A stretch of 64,000 nt of DNA from Monodelphis domestica (GCF_027887165.1 NC_077232.1:77715369-77779368), one strand, 5' to 3'; counted from the stretch's first letter, positions 1 to 10,594 are shown. Program-made: numbers and translations. The notes: a model not told the origin generated them from the letters alone.

Positions 1-59
1 GGGGTCATAAGTACCTCTGGCAATCTGGTACAGCCTATGAATCCCTTATCAAAAAAATA

Positions 60-699
60 CTTTTTTAAAAACCTTACTTCCTGTCTCAGTAACTACTCTA
101 AGACAGAATGGCAAGAGCTAGGCAAGCAGTTAAGTGACTTGCCTAGAGTCACAAAGCTAGATCAGCTTTGAACCCAGGTCCTCCCCAACCTGGTGCTCTA
201 TCCACTGTGCTACCTACTGTTGAAAAAGAATTTCTCTCTCCATTATGTTGCTTTGTTTGACATCATCTCTCAGTGACCTGGACATCAAAGATCACTGAGT
301 AAATTCAGGTATAGATAAGCCCTCAGACAAAGGAAGTTAAAGAACCAAGGAACCAAGGAACCACTAAGAGGGGAAATTGATTCCACAGGCACTGCCCCTC
401 AAGGCAATCCAGGCAAATTAAGAAACTGAGATATGACCTATGAGAGCTAGTGCGTGGAGAAAAGAGCTTATAAATCACAACCAGGAGGTCTTTGGGGTCT
501 TCTGGCTGGAGTGAAGGAACCTGAAGGAACTCTTGTTGGTGCTAAGCTTCAATCCATCATGGCGGCCAATAGATTAGGAAGCTAAGTATTTCTCTACCTC
601 TTTCCTACCTTTCCCTCTCTTTTCTATTATTACTTTGATTTAAGAAAGTTATTAAGCTACTAGCAGTCTCGTAATTTTAATTTTTACACTACCTGTCCC
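60..699 (-). mobile_element. tRNA-derived SINE, minus strand, split by LTR
   Basis: Reading the minus strand, the unit has the marsupial SINE order: tRNA-like head with B-box-like TTCAAA, then the block about the 'tgtgaccctgggcaag' motif, then a tail near CTAAGACAGAA. The plus-strand view shows CAAGTGACTTGCC- and TTTGAACCCAGG-like words at about 135-180. The head (minus-strand 5' end) is cut by the LTR at 218-688; the remaining few bases lie at 693-699. Confidence 0.8.
218..688 (+). mobile_element. Solo LTR, 471 bp, 4-bp target duplication CTAC
   Basis: The element starts TGTTGAAAAAG and ends TTTTTACA, so it has retroviral TG...CA termini. It is flanked by CTAC at 214-217 and CTAC at 689-692. 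Removing the element and one copy restores the SINE head sequence. A TATA-like TTATAAAT lies at 468-475, consistent with a U3/R boundary soon after. No internal gag/pol/env sequence is present, so this is a solo LTR left by LTR-LTR recombination. A 4-bp duplication is usual for gammaretrovirus-like (class I) ERVs, but I have not matched it to a named family. Confidence 0.8.
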
Positions 700-805
700 A
701 AAATAGTGTTTTTAAATGGTTCCCAAAAAAAGATAACTTGCAAAGGAAATCAATATTGATATACACCTATCAAAGTATTTTTTTATAAAATGAAATTCAA
801 GGGCC

Positions 806-1859
806 CAGATTAAGAAGACCTGGTAGATTCAAGGTTCCTTCCAACTCTGAACTCTTGTATGTTTCTCAATATTTCTGGCTGCCCTAGGTTGGATGGGCTT
901 TGAAGGGCAGCCAAAGAAGAATAAAATCCATGGAGTTCCCAGTTGAGAGAACACCTTCTTAAATAAATGCAAGAGAGAAAAAGCCATTTCAATCACTTGT
1001 TAAACTATGTGGGGTGAATAGTCCCTATTTGCTGTTCAAAGATTAAAGCAATCCCTGGGAGCTAGAAGAATGAAAGGTGACTTCTTGGAGGAGGTGAGAT
1101 GGGGGAGAAGCTTTGAAGAAATGACCATCCTGCATCAGGCTGCCCTTCACATTTCAGTGGCCTAGAACCCTCTTGGGAGAACACCTGTTAAGCGACTCCA
1201 GAGTCAAATGATTCCATAGATCAAGCCTCCTACCCCCATACACACACCCCCCAAGCCTTCTGGTCAGTGAGTTACATATGACTTAGTCCAGAGATCCTAA
1301 TGAAGCTGTGGAAAACACATTTCACTGGCTAGCAATGAATATTAAAGGGACTATTCATCCCCCAAAGTTGGCTGCTTTCCACGGCACATGCATGGGACAA
1401 AATCTACTTTTTCTCTCTCCCCCATCCCTTTTTGCTGTATAAAGGGCTATTGATCTGGTCATTAAACCAGCGGGTGTCTGCTGATTTCATCCTCATTTGA
1501 AAACTTGGAGAAACAACCCGCGCCCGGCCCTTGGGGAAGAACGTCTGAGCCACAGACAGCCAGGCGCGGGCCTCCTTTCAAAGGGTCCATCAGCTCTGCA
1601 TCAACAAGGCCTGGCACAAATGAGAATAATTGAAAAAGGGAGAGGATGGCACAGGAAACAGAAGCAGCTGCAGTGGGGTGTCAGGGGTCCTGGATGTGGC
1701 CTCAGAAGGCCCACCATGGCCAAGGCAAGATTTGGCTACTAACGACTCATGCGGTTCCTTCTCTGGGCTTCAATTCCCTCCTCTGTAAAGTGGAAGTGGG
1801 AAAGAGAGCTCCAGAATGGAATACTGTCATCTCCATGCTTCACAACATATTAACAGTGT
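806..1859. other. Mostly unique DNA, no gene recognised
   Basis: Short MIR-like tail words occur near 815-870 (CTGGTAGATTCAAGGTTCCTT type). The rest looks unique. Positions 1260-1640 contain several CpGs and a TGTATAAAGGG TATA-like word near 1435, followed by a GC-richer run around 1515-1575. The open frames here (for example 1497-1742, +) have no recognisable domain and no splice context that I trust. Confidence 0.5.
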
Positions 1860-2350
1860 GAGCCTGGGCAAGTCACTTACTCGCTCTATGGGCCTCACTT
1901 TCCTCATCTGTAGGATTCTATACAATTACATAAAATGCTATAGGATTGTAGACTGATTAAACTTTTTTCCCCCCAAGATAGAAGAAGGCAGAAGAGGGAC
2001 ACCTAGAAAGAAAGTTAAAATGATTGACAAATTCATGATACCAAAGGCATTCTACCAATCTCCCATAGATATAAGCTCCCTTGGGTCAGGGACTTTCATT
2101 TTTTGGTCCTCAGTATCTTTGCACATAGTAGACCCTTAATAAGTACTCTTTTTTTGTTGATGTTTTTTGTTTTTTTAATAAGTACTTTTTAAGGTGAACT
2201 GGATCTAGGGTTGGAAGAGACCTCAGAGACTGTCAGGTCCAATGTTCCAATAAACTGTGGTCCAGAAAGATCATGATTTGACTCAAGTCACCTTGGCACT
2301 AAGGGCAAAGTTGGAATTTGAACTTGGTGGCCATGGTGCCATATTGAGCA
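1860..2350. repeat. MIR/L2-like remnants
   Basis: A MIR-like piece on the plus strand lies at about 1860-1925 (GGGCAAGTCACTTACTC followed by CCTCATCTGTAGGATT). An L2 3'-end-like piece is at about 2060-2150 (AAGCTCCCTTGGGTCAGGGACT type). A MIR-like piece on the minus strand is at about 2210-2335. All are degraded. Assignment is by remembered consensus words only. Confidence 0.55.
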
Positions 2351-2754
2351 ATTTCCCCCATGACACACTGCTTCCCTGATGGTTATCCTCAGATGACCTA
2401 CTCAAGACTGGTATATTCTAAGATCCTTAGGTTAGACTACAGCATTTTTACAAGATTCCAGAGTTCCCTTTGTCTTTCTTGGTATAAAACCATACAATTT
2501 TTAGCCTCCTTGGTTCATTCCACATCTGTCTGTCTGCTCTTGCCAAACTGCCTGGCCTGTGGTTATGTGTGCAGCTTCATTTCCCAGTGCCAGACCAGAA
2601 CTGGAACTCATAGTTGGTGAGGAGGCAGAAGCATATCTCTTTGTATCCTTCTCATGTGAGAGACACTTCAGAACTGAGCGATAAACCTAGACTTTAGATT
2701 AGAGGGGAGTGTAGATGCCAACCTGTCCCTTGAAATCCCTACCCAGACAGGCAA
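2351..2754. other. Unique DNA, nothing recognised
   Basis: I see no repeat, gene or RNA signal. The 86-residue frame at 2360-2620 (+) has no recognisable domain. Confidence 0.4.
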
Positions 2755-2902
2755 AAACATCTCTGCTATGGGAGTTCTTAAACCCTCAGATGGTCTGTGG
2801 ATAGATTTCAGGAAGATCTTGAGTTTTGATGGTGGAAAAAAAAATGACATCTTTATTTTCACTGAGCTTCTTTGGTTTCCTATGTATTTTCTTATGTATT
2901 TA

Positions 2903-4332
2903 AAAATATGATTGTGGGGGCAGCTGGGTATTAGTGGATGGAGAGCCAGGATTAGAGGTTTAGGATTAGGGTCCTAGGTTCAAATCTGGCCTCAGACACT
3001 TCCCAGCTGGGTGACCCTGGGCAAGTCACTTGACCCCCCTTGCCTAGCCCTTACTGCTCTTCTTCTGCCTTGGAACTGTAAACCTTGAAATTTCTCAGAC
3101 TTGTGAATGTTAAAAATTTCCCCATTGGACTGGGAACATTCCCCATTTTGATGTGAGAACTCACCAGGATCAGAAATGGGAGGACCTCTACTCCACCTGT
3201 ACTTAAGACTGCTTTAAGGGAGAAAAATCCTTGCTATGGGAGGACCTCTACTCCACCCATACTTAAGACTGCCTTAGGGGAGAAAACTCCTTGCTAAACA
3301 ATGAAAGTACTTGGGCCCATGCTTATGATGAGGCAAGGAGTTCTTTGAGCCATGCCTGTTTTTTAGAATTAATACAATGGGATGCTAGGTACCTAAAAGG
3401 GTCGGGCAAGTTTTCTCTTAATGAGATTGGTCGACTCAGCTGTGTTTTCTCTGGTTCAGACTTACTGAGGGGATTAGTCCACACAGCAGCATTTTCTCTG
3501 GTTCAGACTTACTGAGGAGATTAGTCGACTTAGAAGGAATTCAGATGGGCTGTCCTTTAGGAAACATCTACGGTGATTGGTAGATGGAAGAACTTAGGGG
3601 AGGTGACATAGGAAAAAAAAAACCCTATATAAGAAAAGGTATCTCTTGAGCAAAGGAGATTCCTTGGATTCCTTAGAGGCTTGGAGATCCTTGGATCTTG
3701 GAGAGAGAATCCTTGGAGAGGGAGGCTTGGAGATCCTTAGATCCTTGGAGATAGATCCTTTTGGAGGAGGCCCTTTGAAGATCTTTTGAGAAGAAGTCCC
3801 TTGGGAGGCTGACTCTGGCTGGAACTCCCTCTGGGGAGACTGTTCCCCAGACATCCTTGCTTAAGACAAATCTTGTGGTGAGTGATAAAAGACTGACTGA
3901 CTGACCTCTCTCTCTTAAGATTCAGGTCTAGGCCATGTTGGCTTAAGGCCCTTCATACTTATTTCCTTTTTCTCTCTTTCCTTTAATTACTCATTGTATT
4001 ATTAATTAAAATCTCTATAAAACCCAGTTGACTTGGGTATATTGAATAACTGGGAATATTTCCCTGGCGACCACCTTATATATTTGATTTAGAAACCAAG
4101 ACACTGTAGTGAAACATATTTTTTGCGGTCAAATTTACTCACCCTCTCTTATATCTATCACAATTTATATCTTCCACCATTTTAACTCACTACAGTTTAC
4201 TACAGTTTACAGCATCAACCATTTTAATTATAACAGTTTAAGCCATATACTAATTTAATTATTACAGAACCAATACACAGTATTGATTCCAAGATGGAAG
4301 GTAAGGGTTAAAAAAAATAAAATATGATTGTG
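2903..4332 (+). mobile_element. tRNA-derived SINE with 14-bp target duplication, split by LTR
   Basis: The SINE head and body run 2917-3076 and its tail runs 4271-4318, ending in an A-rich run. Exact 14-bp duplications AAAATATGATTGTG flank it at 2903-2916 and 4319-4332. That length and the A-rich 3' end are typical of LINE-mediated retroposition. The body contains the usual TTCAAATCTGGCCTCAGACA and GTGACCCTGGGCAAGTCACT blocks. The break at 3076/4271 is caused by the LTR. Confidence 0.9.
3077..4266 (+). mobile_element. Solo LTR, 1190 bp, 4-bp target duplication GAAC
   Basis: Begins TGTAAACCTT and ends TTATTACA (TG...CA). Flanked by GAAC at 3073-3076 and at 4267-4270; excision restores the SINE tail 'ggaaccaataca'. 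TATA-like CTATATAAG is at 3625-3633, and an ATTAAA polyadenylation-like word lies near 4003. The U3 part has two tandem duplications: 60-bp units at 3181-3240 and 3241-3300, and units of about 48 bp at 3422-3469 and 3470-3517. R carries a run of GGAGATCCTTGGATCTTGG-like repeats (about 3655-3780). No internal retroviral genes. Same family as 43660-44634, sharing TGTAAACCTT at the start and TTCCCTGGCGACC/TTCCTTGGCGACC near the end. Confidence 0.85.
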
Positions 4333-4400
4333 AGAAGGGATACATTGGCTTTACCAAGCTGCCAAAAGGGTCTAAGCCACAGAAAAAGGTTAAGAATCCT

Positions 4401-5470
4401 ACTCTCCTTCCTATCTCTTGGGGGGAGGGTAATATTTAGTAAACTTGAAAATGTTTTCAAAATAAGAGTTATTCTCATTAATCATCTGTTTTTTCCATCT
4501 TCTTCCAGGGCATAAACTAAGAACCTCCCAAGAGTGGAGAATATCATGAGAATCACAGAATCTTGGACATTCAGAGATAAGAGGGCTTCAAAGGGCACCT
4601 AGTCTGACCTACCTCTTTTGATGGGAAGACCCTATCTGGTTCTTCTTTGGCAGAGAGCACACTATTTACTAAGCATCCCATTCTATCTAGAGATCGAAAT
4701 AATTATGAGGCGGTCCTTCCTTTCATGGAGCCTATAATTCTCCCCAACTGCCCCATTGCTCTTAGCTCTGATCTCTGGGGCCATGGCCTCCCTTCAGATA
4801 TTTAAAGCACAGTTATCCTATCTTCTCTCCCCTCCAAGCCTTCTTTCCTGCAGGCCAAAGATATCCCCAGTTCCTTCCATCAGACGTTGGATAGCCTGGC
4901 CTCTGGTCTCCTCCCCATCCTGGAAGCTCTCCAGCATGTCCATTTCCTTCTGAAATCGTAGCACTCAGATCTGGAAACAATACTCAAAAGGGGGTCAAAC
5001 CAAGGCAAAGAACATTGGGTTCATCACCTATCTTGCCCTGGCCATTGACTATGCTATTCTGATCACCCTGGACCTCCCCCATCTCCTACGACTGTCCAAA
5101 AAGAGACCCCTCCTGTCAACGGAAGGATTCTGCACCCACTCCTGCCCATCCAGATTCCAGCCTCCCTCGGGCAGCAAGGAAGAGCCCTATCTAGGAAATG
5201 TCAGAAACAAGCAACCCTCTTTGTCCTTGCTGGCATCGCCTGGGCCAGGCCCCACAGCTGGCTCCCAGCTTCCCAGCTGTTCCAAGAATCTAACAACACC
5301 CCTGTCAGAGCCAGGCATTTGGAAGGGTGCCACTCATATTTCCAAAGCTCTCTTGCAACCATTCTCTCATATGTTCCATGAAACAACCATAGGAGCTAAT
5401 CGGGGTAGGAATTATTGTCTTCACAATTTATGGATAGGGAAACTGAGACCCAACCAGTAAGGAGAAGGGA
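4401..5470. other. Degraded repeats and unique DNA
   Basis: A MIR-like stretch lies near 4545-4640. Around 4950-5000 there are words resembling a CR1/L3-like LINE 3' region (CAGATCTGGAAACAATACTC). The remainder, including 5000-5460, looks unique. No exon is supported. Confidence 0.4.
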
Positions 5471-5479
5471 TCTATCTTT

Positions 5480-5760
5480 GCTGCTTCTCCCTCCTGGAAT
5501 GCTGTCCTTTGTCTTCCTAAAAAGCCATCTTTGCTATTTCCTGCAAGCTCCTACTCAAACCCCAACCATCCTTCAAGACCCCGCCTCCTCCATGAAACCT
5601 TCCTTGACTAGCAGCATTGTTTCTGTTTCATGAGTCTGTGTGATAAGTCTTCTCTCCCCTGCTAGGGGTCCCTGTTCTCTGGGAGCAGAGTCTGGATCTG
5701 AGCCAGAGCTGTAAGCTTCCCTGGGGACAGGGAGAACCTGGGTCAACTCCATCTGTCTCT
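5480..5760 (+). repeat. L2 LINE 3' remnant
   Basis: The order CCTGGAATGCTGTCCTT, CTCCTACTCAAAC, CTCCATGAAACCTTCCTTGA, then GTGTGATAAGTCTTC matches the remembered L2 3' region (translated end plus short UTR). Degraded, no intact frame. Confidence 0.6.
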
Positions 5761-5879
5761 CCCACACTGGCTAGATTCAGAGAGAGGTGCACAGGGAGAC
5801 TCAATGAAGGTCTTTCAAATCTAATAGAATATTAAATGTAGTATCATGTTCTCTGAATGGGGCATAATTTCAGCTTTGA

Positions 5880-6044
5880 AGGGGTTCCTAACCTTATGGG
5901 CACCATAGACCCCTCTATCAATCTGGGGAATTCTATGGACTGCCTCTCAGAATCATAGTTTTAATTGCATAAAATGAAATACATAGAATTTGAAAGGAAA
6001 CCAATTATATGAAATACATTTTTTTTCAAAATATTGTTAAATGG
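5880..6044 (+). repeat. Old interspersed repeat copy
   Basis: Contains GGGGTTCCTAACCTTATGGG, ATAGACCCCTCTATCAATCTGG and then AAAATGAAATACATAGAAT, the same order as the copies at window start and at 11560. Unclassified here. Confidence 0.5.
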
Positions 6045-6212
6045 GGGCAAATGGGTGGCTCAGTGGATGGAGAGCCAGGCCTAGAGATGGGAGATCCTGA
6101 GTTCAAATCTGATCTCAGACACTTCCTAGCTGTGTGACCCTGGTCAAGTCACTTAACCCCCATTGCCTAGCACTTACCACTCTTCTGCCTTGGAATTGAT
6201 CCTTAATAATTA
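6045..6212 (+). mobile_element. tRNA-derived SINE
   Basis: Full head (GGTGGCTCAGTGGATGGAGAG), TTCAAATCTGATCTCAGACA, the GTGTGACCCTGGTCAAGTCA block and a tail ending near CTTGGAATTGATCC. A second fragment in the opposite direction (tail only) follows at about 6215-6268. Confidence 0.85.
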
Positions 6213-6364
6213 TTCTTTTTTTAATCTTTACCTTCTGTCATAGAATCAATACTCTGTATTGGCTCCAGTAATGTTTAATAACCAAAGAAATCCAGTTTCA
6301 GAATATGAAGTGACCTTTTGAGTTGCACAACTAGTTTAGGTTAAACCTGACACAGGTCTATGTC

Positions 6365-6897
6365 TTTATCTATCAGTCTATCTATGTATCATCTATTAAT
6401 CAAGCCATCTAGTCATTTGTCTATCATTTATTCATCTATCCATTTATCCTATATAACCATCCATCCATCCATCCATCCATCTATCTATCCAACTATCTAT
6501 TTATCTACATATATACCTATTTATCTATCTATCCATCTATTTACCTATCTATCTATCCAACTATCTATCTATTTATCTACATATATACCTATCTATCCAT
6601 CTATCTACCTATATACCTATTTATCTATCTATTCATCCATCTATTTATCTACCTATCTATCCAAGTATCTATCTATCTATTTATCTACCTATCTACCTAT
6701 TCATCTGTTGATTTATCTATCCATCTATTTATCTATCTATCCATTCATCCATCTATTGATCTATCCAACTATCTATCAATCTATTTATCTACCTATCTAC
6801 CTATTTATCTATCTATCCATCTATTTATCTATCTATCCAACTATCTATCATCTACCTATTTATTCATCCATCTATCTATCCATCTATCCATCTATAT
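6365..6897 (+). repeat. Impure (ATCT)n/(ATCC)n microsatellite, about 530 bp
   Basis: A long interrupted tetranucleotide array of ATCT with ATCC, ACCT and TTAT variants. It produces an artificial Tyr/Ser/Ile-rich open frame at 6360-6965. The variants are partly arranged in longer repeated blocks, for example CTATCTATCTATTTATCTAC recurring around 6490, 6560 and 6670. Confidence 0.95.
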
Positions 6898-7673
6898 GTC
6901 TGTGGGATTTTTTTGTGGGGAAAGAGGATCCAAACCTACAAAGATACACATTATACATGCAATAAAGGTTTTTGAACTAATGTATAAATGGATGACTGTT
7001 AGCTCCAATTCTAAAAACATTTAGTGACTCCTATGAGTGAATGAATGAGTGGACAAATGAATGAATGATGGAGTCCAATGCAATGGGAGCTCTCCTTACT
7101 CCAGCCTAGCTCTGTGATGACTACACAAAAGAAAGGCACCCACATACAAAGGTCTGCACTGAGCAACATTTTGTACCTCTCTTATCACATCCTGCCCAGG
7201 ACTTAGACATTGTGGGGGTAAGAAAAGGGGACTCAGAGGGATTGAGTCAGAACTTGGCTCTAGGGCTGAATCTTCCCTCTCAAACACAGAAAGCCAAGTG
7301 ATCTCAGTCTCAATTTTCTTCTTCAAAAAGGGGGTGATTACTACTTGACACAGGGTTGCAGTAAAGATAAAATAAAAGAACTGATGAAAGCACTTTGTAG
7401 TCCACAAAATACCCTGGAAATGCCAACTATTGATAAAGGAAAACAGTTTTAAATTTCTAAAGAAGGAACTCTGATCACCATGATGACCCATGTCTCTCAC
7501 CTCTTAGCAGAGAGGTGGGGGACTATAGATCCTGAATGGGGTATCCACTTTCAGAAAGAGCAAAACAACACAAATTTGTTTTGTTTATGCTTTTGTTGCA
7601 AGAGAGAACTTTTATTTGAAGGAACTAACTAGGAGAGCTAAGGAACAGTAACTAATTTTTAAAAATAAGAAAA
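6898..7673. other. Unique DNA with the source of a 73-bp duplication
   Basis: Contains a GAATGAAT-type run near 7037-7070 and the 73-bp segment 7056-7128 that reappears exactly at 8027-8099. A MIR-like minus-strand piece may lie at about 7290-7420. The minus-strand frame 7096-7500 has no recognisable domain. Confidence 0.5.
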
Positions 7674-7880
7674 AGGGGGCAACTGGGTAGCTCAATGGAT
7701 TGAGAGCCAGGCCTAGAGATGGGAGGTCCTAGGTTCAAATCTGACTTCAGACACTTCCCAGCTGTGTAACCCTGGTCAAGTCACTTAACCTCCATTGCCT
7801 AGTCCTATCACTCTTCTGCCTTGGAACCAATACACAGCATTGATTCCAACATGGAAGGTAAGGGTTTTTTTTAAATAAAT
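7674..7880 (+). mobile_element. tRNA-derived SINE
   Basis: Complete SINE: head GGGTAGCTCAATGGATTGAG, TTCAAATCTGACTTCAGACA, block GTAACCCTGGTCAAGTCACT, tail CAATACACAGCATTGATTCC and AACATGGAAGGTAAGGG, then an A/T-rich end. Confidence 0.9.
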
Positions 7881-7995
7881 AAAAATAAAAATAAGAAAAA
7901 AATGTCAATAAAATATTTTAAATTACATAGAAGACAGCAGGGAGTTTAGAAAGAGACATAGACAAGCAAGGCAATGTTGGTACAACCATATTGAA

Positions 7996-8262
7996 TTTTT
8001 TTTTAAACCCTTACCTTCAGTCTTAGAATGAATGAATGATGGAGTCCAATGCAATGGGAGCTCTCCTTACTCCAGCCTAGCTCTGTGATGACTACACAAT
8101 ACTGTATGTTGTTGGTTTCAAAGGCAGAATATGGTTAGCTCAAGGCAATGGGGGGTAAGTGAATTGTCTAGGATCATGTAGCTAGGAAGTATCTGAGGTC
8201 AGATTTGAACCCAGGACCTCTTGTCCCTAGACCTGGCACTCAATTCACCTAGCTGCCCCTTA
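7996..8262 (-). mobile_element. tRNA-derived SINE, minus strand, with 73-bp templated-looking insert
   Basis: The plus strand shows the SINE in reverse: TTAAACCCTTACCTTCAGTC, later GAACCCAGGACCTCTTGTCC and CCTAGCTGCCCC at the end. Between TCTTAGAAT and ACTGTATG, where the family normally reads straight through, lies the sequence 8027-8099, an exact copy of 7056-7128 about 970 bp upstream. Confidence 0.85.
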
Positions 8263-8806
8263 CTCTATTAAATTTAATATTTTTTAAAATTTTTAAATAA
8301 GCTATATGCAATAGCATTGTGTCCTCATATATGATCCTTATTTTCTGGTTTCATTAATATCATTACTGTTCCACACTACTATCCATTTTTATTCATGGTT
8401 TTCTAGTTCATAATTTTTTTTTTGTTAAATAGGCTAGTGCTGTTTTTATATGGGTTCTAGCACAGGAGTTAAATATAGAGATATAATAAATATAAATAAA
8501 TATGGAGAATAAGAGAATTATTTGGAATTGGAAAACATCTCAGAGACCACCTATTCCAATACCCTTCTTTGATTATTGCCAAATCTAATCTCATTTTCTT
8601 GAACCTTATGTTTCTTGGTTTCTCTGTACCATTTGACCCTATTTACAGCTCTCTCTATATGCTTTGCTTTTGGAAATTCTCTCCTCTTTCCACTTTCATA
8701 AGATTGCTTTCTTTTAGTTCTTCTCCCTGTCTGGCTGCTAAATCTGTCTCTTTTTGCTGGCTCGCCATCCATGGCCCCTTAACTGTCTAAGCCTCTGTAA
8801 TGGATT

Positions 8807-8808
<2 letters not shown>
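8263..8808. other. AT-rich unique DNA
   Basis: A MIR-like fragment is possible at 8530-8580 (AACATCTCAGAGACCACC). Otherwise no feature is recognised; the small opposed frames at 8551-8790 show no domain. Confidence 0.4.

Positions 8809-8874
<66 letters not shown>
8809..8874 (+). repeat. (CT)n microsatellite
   Basis: An uninterrupted CT dinucleotide run of 66 bp, ending at ATCTCTCACTTGG. Confidence 0.97.
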
Positions 8875-8877
<3 letters not shown>

Positions 8878-8879
8878 TC

Positions 8880-9440
8880 TCACTTGGGGACTTCATCAAC
8901 AACTACATCTCTAGGCAGATGATTCCCAGATCTATATAACCAGACCCAAACTAGCTCCTGAGTCCCATTCTTGCAGTACCATTTATCTTTGGGGCAATTC
9001 CTGCTGAATATACATGTGTCTCAAACTCATGTCCAAGACAAAGTCCAATCAATACCTCACACTCTTTCCCAATCATACCTCTTCCAAACCTAGCTATTTC
9101 AGTTGAGGATATCACCAGTCTTCCAGATACCCAAATCCATAAGCTCAGAGTCACCCTAGTCTCTGCCACATGCAAAACTTTCCATTTCTCACCTTTGCAC
9201 AGGCTGTCCCCATGCCTGAAATTCACTTCTCCCCACCTCTGACCATTAAAATCCCTAGCATTCTCTAATGTTCAGGTCCTATGTGAGGCCCTTCCTGATC
9301 CTCCCAAAAAAATCTTAAACAGGTATTGGCCTTATATAGCCATCCTCTGATAAAATGCACGCTCTTTGAGGGCAAGGACTTTCTCGTTCTTGGTTTGGTT
9401 TTTTTGCCTTTGTATTCCCAAGTCTAGCCAAGCCCATTGG
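8880..9440 (+). repeat. L2 LINE 3' remnant
   Basis: Words in L2 order: CAACTACATCTCTAGGCAGATG, TGTCTCAAACTCA, CTCCCAAAAAAATC and ACGCTCTTTGAGGGCAAGGACT, the last matching the short L2 3' UTR. Degraded, no open frame on the sense strand. Confidence 0.65.
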
Positions 9441-10184
9441 AGTTGGTAAAGGAAGGAACATTTGTTTATTATTGCGATGGAGAGAAACAGAAATCCAGAC
9501 ACTTGCCCAAGGTCACCCAGGGATCAGTGGCAAGGCTAGAACCCAAGCCCAAACCCAAGCCTCCTCCATCAGTTCAAACTTCCTCTTTCCCTTTCATCAT
9601 GACTTTCCAGATGGCATGTAATTTCCTATCCCATGTTTATGGGTAGAGGGGTTTCCCCTGAGTGGGAAGAACAGGCTCTGAGCTGCCTTTCAGTACAACC
9701 CTGACGTCCATATGGAAATGACCAAAGGGTCTAAATGCTGCCATCTCCTAGAGGAATAATATCCCACTGTGCTAGCACACACCCATCGTTCAAGGACTCC
9801 CAGAGTCAGACGCAAATCCCAGCTCTTGATCTGAATTACAAATTTTCTTTTAGGGGGAGTCTATGGAAAAAGCATTAAATGGGAAAAACATACTTCTTTC
9901 TTTTAAAGAAGATTAATTGTTATTGGGATCTTTTGTTTTAAAGTCACCTACATTTCATAATGTAGTCCTCCCCCTTCCTGTCTCAGAATAAGTCATTCTA
10001 ACGGAAAAATTAAAAAGGGACAGAGAGGGGAATAGCTCAACAAAACTAACCAAAACATCAAAAACACTGATAAAAATGCAGCGTTCCACACCCATAATCT
10101 CTCACCTCTGCAAAGAAGGGGGCCTAGGGGAGGTAGCCTCTCCTGGCTCTTTTGGGGGGGCAGGCTTGGTCACTATAACGTTGC
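9441..10184. other. MIR-like piece and unrecognised sequence
   Basis: A MIR-like piece on the minus sense lies at about 9470-9570 (ACACTTGCCCAAGGTCACCCAG). From 9840 to 10170 the sequence (AACTAACCAAAACATCAAAAA, GCGTTCCACACCCATAATCT, CTCTGCAAAGAAGGGGGCC) has the look of an interspersed repeat. I cannot name it. Confidence 0.4.
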
Positions 10185-10400
10185 AGCAGAGAGAATGTAG
10201 GACCTAGTGTCAGGAAGATCTGCATTCAAATGCTGTCTCAGACACTTCCTTAGTTGTGTGATCCTGAGCAAGTCACTTAACCACTGACTGCCTCAGTTTC
10301 CTCATTTTACAAATGAGGATAACCATAGCGCCCAGCTCCCAATATAGTTATAAAGATCAAATGAGATAATATTTGCAAAGTATGTTGCAAATTTTAATGA
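10185..10400 (+). mobile_element. CORE/MIR-type SINE
   Basis: Contains TCAGACACTTCCTTAGTTGTG, CCTGAGCAAGTCACTTAACC, the CCTCAGTTTCCTCATTTTACA core, and an end with ATCAAATGAGATAATATTTG. The layout matches the CORE-SINE/MIR superfamily rather than the other SINE family common here. Confidence 0.7.
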
Positions 10401-10512
10401 CAAGGTTGAGAATCTCATATCTCTCCCTCTGACCACTCTAGCCAAAAGTTTGTTGTCAAAGATTTAAGACAATTGCTAAAATGAGCTTTTGGGATTATCT
10501 TATTAAATCTTG

Positions 10513-10594
10513 TACAACCCAGTGGAATTGCTCGTGGGTCCTGGGAGAGGCAATGAAAAAGGGAAGGAAAAGAAAATGAATCATGTACACATGG
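10513..10594 (+). mobile_element. L1 LINE 3' UTR tail
   Basis: The words CCCAGTGGAATTGCTCGTGG, then AAAGGGAAGGAAAAGAAAATG and AATCATGTACACATGGAAA, match the extreme 3' end of the L1s seen at 48820-48920 and 51725-51820. It ends directly in the microsatellite that follows, which probably grew from the L1 A-rich tail. Confidence 0.75.

Larger units (their letters stand above)
1..805 (+). repeat. Old interspersed repeat, split by SINE and LTR
   Basis: Positions 1-59 and about 700-805 read as one old repeat once the material between them is removed. The same family recurs near 2755, 5880, 11560, 12418, 17790 and 62335. Its hallmark is a GGACCCCT-like block, then an A-rich part with ATGCATAAAAT-type words, then a run resembling AAAGGAAACCAATTATAT. 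The interruption is a minus-strand SINE with a probable short target duplication (AAAATA at 54-59 and 700-705), which itself carries an LTR. I cannot name the family from memory with confidence. Confidence 0.5.
2755..4400 (-). repeat. Old interspersed repeat, split by SINE/LTR nest
   Basis: Segments 2755-2902 and 4333-4400 are the two halves of a minus-strand copy of the repeat family also seen at window start. The words TTTGGTTTCCTATGTATTTT on the left and GGCTTTACCAAGCTGCC on the right are continuous in the copy at 62335-62470. The whole SINE+LTR composite sits between them. Confidence 0.55.

Noticed and set aside
218..688. Possible intact provirus near the LTRs
   Set aside because: Each LTR's own target duplication lies directly at both ends of a single LTR, so no internal viral region remains at any of the sites.
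6360..6965. 201-codon Tyr/Ser/Ile-rich open frame
   Set aside because: It is the translation of an ATCT-type microsatellite with no unique domain.
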